This document shows positions 53,283 through 61,193 of a DNA stretch of 64,000 bases, in pieces (the stretch's first letter is position 1; the number at the start of each line of letters is the position of its first letter). Location of the stretch: positions 1 through 64,000 of the forward strand of contig CAVPRX010000001.1 in NCBI GenBank assembly GCA_963708115.1, given 5' to 3'. Under the pieces are notes generated by a model, which was given only the letters and a program-made list of their open reading frames with translations, was not told where the DNA came from and searched no databases. The DNA is from VRUE01 sp963708115. GTDB lineage: Bacteria; Actinomycetota; Thermoleophilia; Solirubrobacterales; 70-9. The translations under genes were made by a program, and so were the position numbers.

Positions 53283-53639
53283 CTAGCGGCGCTTCCTGGC
53301 GCCGAACAGCCTGCCCAGGCCGCCCGAGAGGTTCGGCGCGAGGCTGGCCTGGCCCTTCTCCGGCGGGCCGAGCTGCCGCGCCGCCTCGGCGTCGATGCTC
53401 AGGATCACCGCCCGTTCCGCGGTTCGGGCGACCTCCGGTGCGTCGACGAAGCGCAGCTTGCCGCCGTCCTCGAAGACCACGCCATCCAAGATGTGCTCGC
53501 GCTGGTTGTCGAGAACCTCCCGAACGCGGCCGACCTCGGCACCGTCGGAGCTGTAGACCGGGGTCCCGGGCGAAACCGCCAGGTAATGGACCGGATGGCC
53601 TTCGTCGAATTGCTGCTCGTCCGTGGACACGGCGCTCAT
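53283..53639 (-). CDS. PRC-barrel-like small protein
   Basis: A 118-residue soluble protein. The segment HYLAVSPGTPVYSSDGAEVGRVREVL followed by ILDGVVFEDGGKLRFVDA fits the PRC-barrel/DUF2171 pattern of short beta-strands, then a helical stretch (ERAVILSIDAEAARQL) and a basic tail, FGARKRR. ATG 53639 is used because the conserved part begins soon after it. It lies in a same-strand run with the hydrolase and Bcp genes. Function is unknown. Confidence 0.7.
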   Translation of the reverse strand: MSAVSTDEQQFDEGHPVHYLAVSPGTPVYSSDGAEVGRVREVLDNQREHILDGVVFEDGGKLRFVDAPEVARTAERAVILSIDAEAARQLGPPEKGQASLAPNLSGGLGRLFGARKRR

Positions 53640-53641
53640 TC

Positions 53642-54481
53642 TTACGGGTTGGCGCACTCGGCGGCAAACGTGGCGACCTCGCGCGAGAGCCGCCCGCCCT
53701 GCCACGCCAGCGGCGACTGGCCCTCTGCCTCGCCGGTCAGGCGCGCCAGCGGCAGACGCGCCGCGTATGCCTCGGCGACGTGGCGCGGGTGGCCGGGGTC
53801 GGCGTCGTCGTGGCTGGCGACGACGAGCGCCGGCACCCGCAGCGACTCCAACTCCTCGATCGCGCCGAAAGGGCGCGATCGCGGCACCTCGCGCAGGGCC
53901 TGGACAAGAGCGCCCAGATGGCGGTGCCGGAGCATCCGCTCGCGGGTGAAGCGTTGGACCGAGTCGCGCCAGGCCGGGTCGGTCGCCTGGTTGCGGTCGA
54001 TGTAGGCGAGGAAACCGTCGATTCCATCCGCCTCGAGCGCGGCGGCGAGGCCGTCCCAGTACGCGAGCGACTCGCCGGAGATCTCGCCCGTGTAGGTCGG
54101 GCCGATGACAACGAGGCCGCTGAGCCGCTCGGGCCGGCGCAGCGCGTAGGCAGCCGCGGTGTGAGCGCCCATCGAGTGGCCGGCCAGAACGAACCGCTCC
54201 TCCTCCCCGAGCGTCGCGGCGACCACGGCTTCGAGGTCGCCGACGAGCTCCGGGTATCCATAACCCTGGCCATCCGGCGCCGGATCCGACTCGCCGTGCC
54301 CGCGCGCGTCATAGGACACGACCAGGTGGCCGGCGCGCTCCAGCGCGTGCGAGCCGTGGACGACGTAGCGTCGCGTCGCCGTGATCCCGTGGCAGAGGAC
54401 GATCAGCGGCCCCTCCCCCGCCGCCTCGCCGCGGATCACCGGATGCTCTCCGGCAACGAACGACCGCGGCTCGGCGGGCAT
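53642..54481 (-). CDS. Alpha/beta-hydrolase
   Basis: A 279-residue soluble hydrolase. LCHGITATRRYVV is the oxyanion region; VLAGHSMGAHTAAAYAL holds the nucleophile Ser; VVASHDDADPGHPRHVAEA supplies the Asp. The expected catalytic His near the C-terminus is not obvious: the region reads LTGEAEGQSPLAWQG where a GxxH motif is normal, so activity or residue choice is uncertain. The ATG overlaps the stop of the bcp gene by one base. Confidence 0.8.
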   Translation of the reverse strand: MPAEPRSFVAGEHPVIRGEAAGEGPLIVLCHGITATRRYVVHGSHALERAGHLVVSYDARGHGESDPAPDGQGYGYPELVGDLEAVVAATLGEEERFVLAGHSMGAHTAAAYALRRPERLSGLVVIGPTYTGEISGESLAYWDGLAAALEADGIDGFLAYIDRNQATDPAWRDSVQRFTRERMLRHRHLGALVQALREVPRSRPFGAIEELESLRVPALVVASHDDADPGHPRHVAEAYAARLPLARLTGEAEGQSPLAWQGGRLSREVATFAAECANP

Positions 54482-54984
54482 CAGGCGGCTAGCGTGGCGA
54501 CTGCCTGCTCGAGATCGTCGACGCTCTGGAACGTCGAGCCGGTCCGCGAGACGTGGCGGTAGCGGACGATGCCCTCGCCGTCGACGACGAAGATCGCACG
54601 CATGACGTAGCGCCCCCCGGGCACGTCTTTCAGCTCGGTGAAGCGGGCCAGCGGGCCAAGCCAACCGGTCACCCCGTAGCGCTTGCTGACGGCCAGGTCC
54701 TCGTCGGCGAGCAGCGGCACGTTGAGGCTCTGCTCTTCGACCCAGTGCTCGTGCGAGTCGACCGACTGGGGTGAGATGCCGAGCACCTCGGCGTCGAGCC
54801 CGTCGATGCGGTCGCTGTTGTCGCGGTAAGAGCAGAACTGTGCGGTGCAGACCGTGGTCGCGTCGCCCGGGTAGAAGGCCAGGACGACGTTCTTGCCGCG
54901 GTAGTCGGAGAGCTTGTAGGTCCTGTCCTCGGTTCCCGGCAGCTCGAAATCCGGTGCAGCGTCGCCCACGTCGACCTTCGCCAT
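54481..54984 (-). CDS. bcp: Thioredoxin-dependent peroxiredoxin (Bcp/PrxQ)
   Basis: A 167-residue peroxiredoxin that reduces peroxides with thioredoxin. The peroxidatic Cys is in FYPGDATTVCTAQFC, and the resolving Cys of the PrxQ type is five residues later (CTAQFC). The usual Thr before the Cys (PxxxTxxC) is partly kept as TTVC. TAACCT on the minus strand (plus 54992-54997) lies 7 nt before the ATG. It is first in a same-strand run with hydrolase, PRC-like, VKOR and DsbA genes, forming a redox-themed cluster. Confidence 0.92.
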   Translation of the reverse strand: MAKVDVGDAAPDFELPGTEDRTYKLSDYRGKNVVLAFYPGDATTVCTAQFCSYRDNSDRIDGLDAEVLGISPQSVDSHEHWVEEQSLNVPLLADEDLAVSKRYGVTGWLGPLARFTELKDVPGGRYVMRAIFVVDGEGIVRYRHVSRTGSTFQSVDDLEQAVATLAA

Positions 54985-55043
54985 GGACGGGAGGTTAGTG
55001 CAGCGTGTTCCGTCAATCGATCACGGGGGTAGCGGAAGGCACG

Positions 55044-56219
55044 ATGAGGAGGCTGAGCCATGTTCTGCTGCGCGCGCTGATGGCGGCGCTTTTCTGCGCC
55101 GTTGCTCTGGCGGCACTCGGCTCACCGCCGGCAAAGGGCTTCAGCTCAGGCTCGATCGAAGACATCGCCCTTGCCGCCGACGGCCGCATCGCGATCGCCA
55201 CCAAGGGCACCGGGCAAAGGCTCGTCAAGGTTGCGATGTTGCGGCCTGACGGCAAGCTCGACCGCTCTTTCTCGAGTGACGGCCTGATCCACCCTCGGGT
55301 CGAAGCGGGTCGGCCATCGTCCAAAGTCCCCGCGCAGCTCGCTTTCGATGGCAGGGCTCTTCTCCTTGTCGGCTTGACCGGTGGACCTCGTGCCTCGGGA
55401 CAGCTCAGGAAATACCGGCCCGACGGCAGCCTCGACCGCTCGTTCGGCTCACGAGTGCCTCATGGGGGCGAGCAACAAAGGACCGGGGTCGCGAACGTCG
55501 GTGGCAGCGGAGAGCTCCTCGTCCAGCCGAGCGGCGCCATCGTGCTGCTCTCCGGCTATGTCGCCACCCGCCTCAATCCCCGCGGGAGGGTGCTCAGCCA
55601 AACCCCCACCAGGGCGGGCAATATCGGCGTCGCCGCGATCGGCCCGCAGGGCAGCTTCATTGTCAGTGCGGGCACCGAATATGAACCGTTCACCTCGAGC
55701 CTGCTTCGCTTCAGCCCTACCGGCTCCGTTATCCATCGGGTCTTCCTTGGCGAAACCCCGCCCTTCGTGCCCTCGCGGATCGCCCTCGCGGCCGACGGCC
55801 GCGTCCTGGCAGTTGCCATCACGACCCAGACCGGGATCGTTCGCTTGCTCGGCGACGACAGGACCGTGGATCCTGGTTTTCATGGGGACTCACCTCCCTG
55901 CCTGGCGCAGGAATCGGGTCAGAGCAAACCGAGCTTCCTCAAGGTCCTGCCGCTGCCCGACGGAAGGATCGTGCTCACCGGCGGCTGCGGGGTCGTCCGC
56001 CTCCTTGCCGACGGCAGTGCCGATCCCAGCTTCGGCACCGACGGGCTGCTGTCAATACCCGTCCGCACCAGAAAGGTCGTCGTCGCGTCGGACGGCGCTG
56101 TCACCTTTGCCACCTGGGACACCCCGCAAGGCCCCCAGCTGACGCGTGTCACACCCGGCGGGGCCATCGATCCGAGCTTTGGCAACGCCGGCCATGCGGC
56201 CGTCTCGATGGGCTACTAG
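55044..56219 (+). CDS. Secreted delta-60 repeat (beta-propeller-like) protein
   Basis: A 391-residue exported protein. A signal peptide (MRRLSHVLLRALMAALFCAVALAAL) is followed by degenerate repeats of the delta-60 type, each ending like LRPDGKLDRSFSSDG, YRPDGSLDRSFG, LLADGSADPSFGTDG and VTPGGAIDPSFGNAG. These are expected to form propeller blades. No enzyme residues are evident. ATG 55044 is chosen because it starts the signal peptide and has GGAAGG upstream. The TAG lies in a CTAG shared with the convergent cyclophilin gene. Confidence 0.8.
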   Translation: MRRLSHVLLRALMAALFCAVALAALGSPPAKGFSSGSIEDIALAADGRIAIATKGTGQRLVKVAMLRPDGKLDRSFSSDGLIHPRVEAGRPSSKVPAQLAFDGRALLLVGLTGGPRASGQLRKYRPDGSLDRSFGSRVPHGGEQQRTGVANVGGSGELLVQPSGAIVLLSGYVATRLNPRGRVLSQTPTRAGNIGVAAIGPQGSFIVSAGTEYEPFTSSLLRFSPTGSVIHRVFLGETPPFVPSRIALAADGRVLAVAITTQTGIVRLLGDDRTVDPGFHGDSPPCLAQESGQSKPSFLKVLPLPDGRIVLTGGCGVVRLLADGSADPSFGTDGLLSIPVRTRKVVVASDGAVTFATWDTPQGPQLTRVTPGGAIDPSFGNAGHAAVSMGY

Positions 56220-56899
56220 CCCTTTTCGATCGAGATCTTTTCGATCAGGACGGTCTGTTTCGGTTTTTCGGTTTCCGGGTTGCCCAGCTTGCCGATCCGT
56301 TCGACCACGTCGAAGCCCTTGTCGACCTTGCCGACCAACGCGTATTCGGGCGGCAGGCCGGCATCGGCCGAGAGGACGACGAAGAACTGGCTGCCCGAGC
56401 GACCCGGTGGCTCGGCCGAGGTCTTGGCCATCGCGACGATGCCTTTGGTGTAGGCGAGGTTGGCGGGGGGCTTCTCGTCGATGCTGTAGCCGGGGCCGCC
56501 GGTGGTGGCGTTGAGGGGACTGCCGCCTTGGATCACGAATTCGGGCATGACACGGGGGAAGGTGAGGTCGTCGTAGAAGCCTTCGTCGGCGAGGAAGGCG
56601 AATGAGTTGGCGGTCTTCGGCGCGCGCGCCGTGTCGAGCGCGATCTCGAACGTGCCGCAGCTGGTCTCGACCACCGCGGTCGCCTTCTCGCCCTTGGAGA
56701 GGGCCTGCTTGGGCGCGCTGAAGCTGATCTTCTTCGGCTGCGGCGCTTCCACCTGCTTGCAGGCCGAGGCGCTCGCTTCGGTGGTCGAGTCGCTGTCACC
56801 GCTGCGCCCGATCAGGATCGCCGCGACGACGACGGCGGCGATAAGCGCAAAGACGCCGAGCGCGATCCACTTCCTGCGTTCCTCCCGAAAGCCCTCCAT
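56216..56899 (-). CDS. Membrane-anchored cyclophilin-type peptidyl-prolyl isomerase
   Basis: 227 residues. One N-terminal membrane helix (IALGVFALIAAVVVAAILIG, about 12-31) and a Ser/Thr linker precede a cyclophilin domain (about 70-225): ALDTARAPKTANSFAFLA, FPRVMPEFVIQGGSP, GPGYSIDEKPP and GSQFFVVLSADAGLPPEYALVGKV. The catalytic Arg of FPRVMP and the FVIQGG segment are intact. The domain faces outward, so it probably helps fold exported proteins. TAGGAT on the minus strand (plus 56909-56914) is 9 nt before the ATG. Confidence 0.9.
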   Translation of the reverse strand: MEGFREERRKWIALGVFALIAAVVVAAILIGRSGDSDSTTEASASACKQVEAPQPKKISFSAPKQALSKGEKATAVVETSCGTFEIALDTARAPKTANSFAFLADEGFYDDLTFPRVMPEFVIQGGSPLNATTGGPGYSIDEKPPANLAYTKGIVAMAKTSAEPPGRSGSQFFVVLSADAGLPPEYALVGKVDKGFDVVERIGKLGNPETEKPKQTVLIEKISIEKG

Positions 56900-56926
56900 C
56901 GCGCCGAGATCCTAGATGATCGGTAG

Positions 56927-57400
56927 GTGCCCACGTCTTCGCTGATCGCGCTTGCCGCCGCCGCCCTCCATGTGCCGTCCCGGCCCGAGCGGGTTCTCGA
57001 GATCGGCTGCGGCGACGGCGAGGCGGTGCTGTTCCTGGCGCGCGAGTACCCCTCTGCCCGGGTGCGCGGGGTCGATGCCTCCGCGGAGGCGGTCCGCGAG
57101 GCCATCGGGCGGATCGGGCTCGACCCGGAGGGTCGGGTCGCCTTCAAGCAGGGCAAGTCGCGGGCGCTTCCCTTTCCAGACGGCTTCTTCGACCTCGTCG
57201 CTCAGGCCGGCGGGACCCTGCATCCAGGCGAGATCGCTCGCGTGCTGCGCCCGAACGGGTACCTGGCCCTGGTCGGCGGCTGGCGCTGGCTGGACTGGCG
57301 CCTGGGAGGCCATGGCTTCGTCCCGGTCGAGAGCGGCGAAGCCGAGGGAGAACGCTTCCACGTCCTGCGGCTCCATGCCGCCGAGCCCCCGCCCGAATAG
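56927..57400 (+). CDS. Small SAM-dependent methyltransferase
   Basis: A 157-residue class I methyltransferase core. VLEIGCGDGEAVLFLA is motif I, VRGVDASAEAVREA the beta-2 acidic end, and LPFPDGFFDLVAQAGGTLH and LRPNGYLALVGGW the later strands. It is short and lacks the last part of the seven-stranded fold. It opens a forward gene run (methyltransferase, lipid kinase, murT, methyltransferase, gatD). The GTG 56927 start is uncertain. Confidence 0.78.
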   Translation: MPTSSLIALAAAALHVPSRPERVLEIGCGDGEAVLFLAREYPSARVRGVDASAEAVREAIGRIGLDPEGRVAFKQGKSRALPFPDGFFDLVAQAGGTLHPGEIARVLRPNGYLALVGGWRWLDWRLGGHGFVPVESGEAEGERFHVLRLHAAEPPPE

Positions 57401-57413
57401 TCTGCCCGACGCG

Positions 57414-58310
57414 ATGCGAGTCGACGGGATGCCTCTGGCGCTGCTGGTCAACCCAGCGTCGGCGCACGGGCGCACGTTGAAGCTGCTGCCCCAGCTGGAG
57501 CAGGAGCTGGACGCGCGCCGCATCCCCTTCCGGGTCGAGCGCACCCGCGGCCTGGAGGACGGCGTCGAGCGGGCCCTGCGCGCCGCCGAAGCGGACGAGA
57601 TCCCGGTCGTGGTCAGCGGCGACGGCTTGGTCGGAGCGATCGGCGGCGCCCTCGCCGGCTCGGAGGTCCCGCTGGGGATAGTGCCCGGCGGCCGCGGCAA
57701 CGACCTCGCCCGGGTGCTCGGCATCCCCTCTGAGCCCGCGGCCGCGGTGGCGGCGATCGTCGCGGGCCAGACCCGCCGCATCGACGTCGGCGAGGTCAAC
57801 GGAAAGCGCTTCCTCGGCATCGTCAGCGTCGGCTTCGATTCGGAAGCGAACCGGCTCGCAAACGAAACCAAGTGGCTGCGCGGCAATCTCGTCTATGTCT
57901 ACGCCGGCGTGCGCACCCTGCTGAGCTGGAAGCCGGCCCGCTTCACGCTCGCCGTTGGCGAGGAACGCCGGCGCATCAGCGGCTACTCGGTCTCGGTGGC
58001 GAACAGCAAGGCCTTCGGCGGCGGCATGTTCGTCGCTCCCGACGCGGACCTGGCCGACGGGGAGTTCGACGTGGTCACCGTCGGCGAGGTCGGCAAGCTG
58101 CGCTTCCTGGGTAACCTGCCCAAGGTGTTCAAGGGCACCCACGTCGAGGAGGACGAGGTGCGTGTGTTTCGCGCCTCGCGCCTCGAGCTGAACGCCAGCC
58201 GACCCTTCCCGGTGTACGCGGACGGCGAGCATCTGACCGATCTCCCCGCCAAGCTGCGGGTGCTGCCGCGGGCGCTGAGCGTGATCGTCCCAGCGCAGGC
58301 CGAGGAGTGA
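57414..58310 (+). CDS. Diacylglycerol/lipid kinase (YegS/DgkB family, atypical motif)
   Basis: A 298-residue lipid kinase-fold protein. ALLVNPASAHGRTLKLLPQL is the N-terminal pattern, VVVSGDGLVGAIGGAL takes the place of the GGDGTxxE motif, and GIVPGGRGNDLARVLG is the nucleotide/lipid loop. The C-terminal beta-sandwich has GGGMFVAPDADLADGEFDVVTV and a final ADGEHL. The Asp of the GDG is kept but the first Gly and the Thr are changed. The family phosphorylates diacylglycerol or similar lipids. It is coupled to murT by a 4-nt overlap. Confidence 0.85.
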   Translation: MRVDGMPLALLVNPASAHGRTLKLLPQLEQELDARRIPFRVERTRGLEDGVERALRAAEADEIPVVVSGDGLVGAIGGALAGSEVPLGIVPGGRGNDLARVLGIPSEPAAAVAAIVAGQTRRIDVGEVNGKRFLGIVSVGFDSEANRLANETKWLRGNLVYVYAGVRTLLSWKPARFTLAVGEERRRISGYSVSVANSKAFGGGMFVAPDADLADGEFDVVTVGEVGKLRFLGNLPKVFKGTHVEEDEVRVFRASRLELNASRPFPVYADGEHLTDLPAKLRVLPRALSVIVPAQAEE

Positions 58311-59698
58311 GCAAGGCCGGCAGCGGGGCGCTGTTCGGGGCCAAGCGCCTCGTTGCACGCGCGGTGGGCGCCGCCAGCCGCGCGAGCGGCCGGGGCGGTG
58401 GAACGACGCTGCCGGGGCGGTTGCTGCTGCGGCTCGACCGGCACTCGATCGCCCGCCTCGGCTCGCGCCTAGATGCCGGCGTCACCCTGGTCAGCGCCAC
58501 CAACGGCAAGACCACGACGGCGGGCATGCTGGCCGCCCTCCTCGCCGCTGACGGGCGTGAGCCGGTCCACAACAGGGCCGGGTCGAACATGACCTGGGGG
58601 ATCGCCACGGCGCTGCTCGAGCAGGACGGCCACGAGGGGCTCTTCGAGGTCGACGAGGCCTGGCTGCCGCAGGTCGCGGCCGAGCTCGATCCCTCGCTGG
58701 TCGTGCTCGGCAACCTCTTCCGCGATCAGCTGGATCGCTACGGCGAGACCGAGGCCCTGGCGGATGCGTGGGCGAAGACGGTCGACCGGCGGGCGGGCCG
58801 CACGCGCTTCGCCCTCAACGCCGACGACCCGCTAATTGCCGACCTCGGCCGCGACGAGGAGGGCAGCCGGCGCGAGGGGATCGTCTATTTCGGCATCGAC
58901 GACGAGGCCCAGGCGCTGCCCGAGCTGCAGCACGCCTTCGACGCGAAGCACTGCCGCCGTTGCGGTCACCCGTATGCCTACGATCGCGCCTTCCTCGCCC
59001 ACCTCGGCCACTACTCCTGCCCCAACTGCGGCGCGAGCCGACCGCAGCCGGAGGTGACGGCGACCCGGATCGCGCTGCACGGAATGCGTGGCTCCTCGCT
59101 GACGGTCCGGACGCCGCAAGGCGAGCTGGCGGTGGAGCTGCCCCTGCCCGGCCTCTACAACGTCTACAACGCCCTCGCGGCGATCGCCGCCGCCCTCGAG
59201 CTGGGGATCGCGGCGGAGCTGATCGCCCCGGCGCTGAGCGAGATGCGCGGGGCATTCGGGAGAGTCGAGACGATCGAGATCGCCGGCAAGCGGGCCTCGA
59301 TCCTCCTGGTCAAGAATCCGGCCGGGACCAACGAGGTCCTGCGCACGTTGCGGCTCGAGGCCGGCGACGGCCAGATCGACCTCTGGATCGCGCTCAACGA
59401 CCGCATCGCCGACGGCCGCGACGTCTCCTGGATCTGGGACGCCGATTTCGAGCTCCTGGCGGGCGCCGTCCGCCAAGTTGTCTGCGCCGGCACGCGGGCG
59501 CCCGAGATGGCCCTGCGGCTGAAGTACGCCGGCTGGCCGGAGGAGTCGATCGCGGTCGAACCGGCGATCGAGCCCTCGCTCGACCGGGCCGTCGCCGAGG
59601 CGCCCGAGCAGCTCTTCGCCCTGCCCACCTACACGGCCCTGCTCGAGCTGCACAAGGTGCTGTCGGGGCGGGGGCTCACGCGGGAGTTCTGGCGATGA
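58307..59698 (+). CDS. murT: Lipid II isoglutaminyl synthase, MurT subunit
   Basis: A Mur-ligase-like protein of 463 residues that with GatD amidates the alpha-carboxyl of D-Glu in lipid II. The ATP site is VSATNGKTTTAGMLAALL. A four-Cys zinc ribbon inserted in the middle domain, CRRCGHPYAYDRAF to YSCPNCGASR, is diagnostic of MurT. LPGLYNVYNALAAIAAAL and LVKNPAGTNEVLRTL are further matches. It starts with GTG. It is followed not by gatD but by a methyltransferase gene, overlapping by ATGA (59695-59698). Confidence 0.93.
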   Translation: MSKAGSGALFGAKRLVARAVGAASRASGRGGGTTLPGRLLLRLDRHSIARLGSRLDAGVTLVSATNGKTTTAGMLAALLAADGREPVHNRAGSNMTWGIATALLEQDGHEGLFEVDEAWLPQVAAELDPSLVVLGNLFRDQLDRYGETEALADAWAKTVDRRAGRTRFALNADDPLIADLGRDEEGSRREGIVYFGIDDEAQALPELQHAFDAKHCRRCGHPYAYDRAFLAHLGHYSCPNCGASRPQPEVTATRIALHGMRGSSLTVRTPQGELAVELPLPGLYNVYNALAAIAAALELGIAAELIAPALSEMRGAFGRVETIEIAGKRASILLVKNPAGTNEVLRTLRLEAGDGQIDLWIALNDRIADGRDVSWIWDADFELLAGAVRQVVCAGTRAPEMALRLKYAGWPEESIAVEPAIEPSLDRAVAEAPEQLFALPTYTALLELHKVLSGRGLTREFWR

Positions 59699-60426
59699 GC
59701 GCGGCGCTTGACACAGAGGTGATCTGGCACGACGTCGAGTGCGCCTCCTACAGCGCCGACCTGCCTCTCTGGGAGAGGCTCACGGCAACCGGGGGCGGTG
59801 CTGTCCTCGACCTCGGCTGCGGCACCGGCCGGGTCACGTTGCACCTCGCTCGCCGCGGCCACGAGGTCATTGGCCTCGACCGCGACGCGACGCTGCTGGC
59901 GGCGCTGCGCGAGCGGGCCGGTGAGCTGGCGGTCGAGACCGTCCACGCCGACGCCCGCGAGTTCGCGCTCGAACGCCCTGTGGTGTTGGCGCTGGCGCCG
60001 ATGCAGACCCTGCAGTTGCTCGAAGGCAGCCTGGACCGCATCGCCTGCCTGCGCCGCGTGGCCGCCGCCCTGGCGCCCGGAGGGAGCTTCGCGGCTGCGA
60101 TCCTGGAGGAGATGCCACCGCCCGACGACTCACCGCCACCACTGCCCGACGTGCGCGAGGTCGATGGCTGGGTCTACTCGAGCCTCGCGGTCGAGGCCGC
60201 GGTCGGGCCGGACGAAATCGTCATCCACCGCCTCCGCCAGACCGTCTCCCCAACCGGCGAGCTTGACGAGGAGCCCAATCGGGTCCGGATCGAGACCTTC
60301 TCGGCGGCACAGCTCGAGAAGGAGGCGGCGACGGTGGGGTTGGCACCGGTCGAGCGCCACCGGATCGAACCGACCGACATCCACGTCGGCTCGACCGTCG
60401 TCGTCCTCGGCAAGGGAACGGAGTGA
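59695..60426 (+). CDS. SAM-dependent methyltransferase between murT and gatD
   Basis: A 243-residue class I methyltransferase. GGAVLDLGCGTGRVTLHLA is motif I, VIGLDRDATLLAAL the beta-2 acidic end, and VVLALAPMQTLQLLEG and LAPGGSFAAAIL the later motifs. A C-terminal segment of about 90 residues forms a beta-rich cap. The substrate is unknown. It overlaps murT by ATGA and gatD by GTGA, so the three proteins are probably made together. That makes lipid II or another peptidoglycan intermediate a candidate substrate, although coupling alone does not prove it. Confidence 0.86.
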   Translation: MSAALDTEVIWHDVECASYSADLPLWERLTATGGGAVLDLGCGTGRVTLHLARRGHEVIGLDRDATLLAALRERAGELAVETVHADAREFALERPVVLALAPMQTLQLLEGSLDRIACLRRVAAALAPGGSFAAAILEEMPPPDDSPPPLPDVREVDGWVYSSLAVEAAVGPDEIVIHRLRQTVSPTGELDEEPNRVRIETFSAAQLEKEAATVGLAPVERHRIEPTDIHVGSTVVVLGKGTE

Positions 60427-61166
60427 CAATGGAGCTTCGCCTGCTCGCTCTCTACCCGGACCAGATGAACATCTACGCAGACCGCGGCAACATCCTCTTC
60501 CTGCAGCGGCGCTGCGAGTGGCGTGGCATCGGGTTCGCCCCCGCAACCGCCGGGCCGGGCGACTCGATCGACCCCGGGGCGCACGACCTGCTCTACCTGG
60601 GTGGTGGACAGGACCGCGACCAGCGGGCAGTCGCCGCCGACATGGTCGCGAGCAAGCGCGAGGCCCTGGCGGCGGCGGTCGGTGACGGCGCCGTCCTGCT
60701 CGCCGTCTGCGGCGGCTACCAGCTGCTCGGGCACAGCTACCAGCTCGGCGAAGAGCGCCTGCCGGGGCTCGGGCTGGCCGACCTGGAGACCGTCCGGGAG
60801 CCGGGCGAGCGGCTGATCGGCAACGTCGCGATCGAGGTCGACCTCGGCGACGGCCCGCGGACGATCGCCGGATTCGAGAACCACGGCGGCCGCACCTACC
60901 TGGGCGACAGCGCCATCCCACTCGGGCGCGTGCTGAAGGGGCATGGCAACAACGGAAAGGACGGACACGAGGGCGTGCGCCGCGACAACCTCATTGGCAC
61001 CTACCTGCACGGTCCGCTGCTGCCGAAGAACGCCTGGCTGGCCGATCGCCTCGTCGCCCTGGCGTTGGAGCGGCGATACGGCTCCGCGCCAGAGCTGGAG
61101 CCGCTGGACGACACGCTGGAGCTGGCCGCACAAGAGTGCGCGCACGACGTAGCGCTGCGCAACTGA
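60423..61166 (+). CDS. gatD: Lipid II isoglutaminyl synthase, GatD glutaminase subunit
   Basis: A class I glutamine amidotransferase of the CobB/CobQ-like type, 247 residues. ALYPDQMNIYADRGNILFL is the opening typical of GatD, the nucleophile is Cys in LLAVCGGYQLLGHSY, GFENHGGRTYLG follows and the catalytic His is in GTYLHGPLLPKNAWLAD. It supplies ammonia to MurT. The start is GTG 60423 overlapping the methyltransferase stop, or ATG 60429. Confidence 0.93.
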   Translation: MTMELRLLALYPDQMNIYADRGNILFLQRRCEWRGIGFAPATAGPGDSIDPGAHDLLYLGGGQDRDQRAVAADMVASKREALAAAVGDGAVLLAVCGGYQLLGHSYQLGEERLPGLGLADLETVREPGERLIGNVAIEVDLGDGPRTIAGFENHGGRTYLGDSAIPLGRVLKGHGNNGKDGHEGVRRDNLIGTYLHGPLLPKNAWLADRLVALALERRYGSAPELEPLDDTLELAAQECAHDVALRN

Positions 61167-61193
61167 GTAGACACACCGCGGTTTGGGTAGGCA

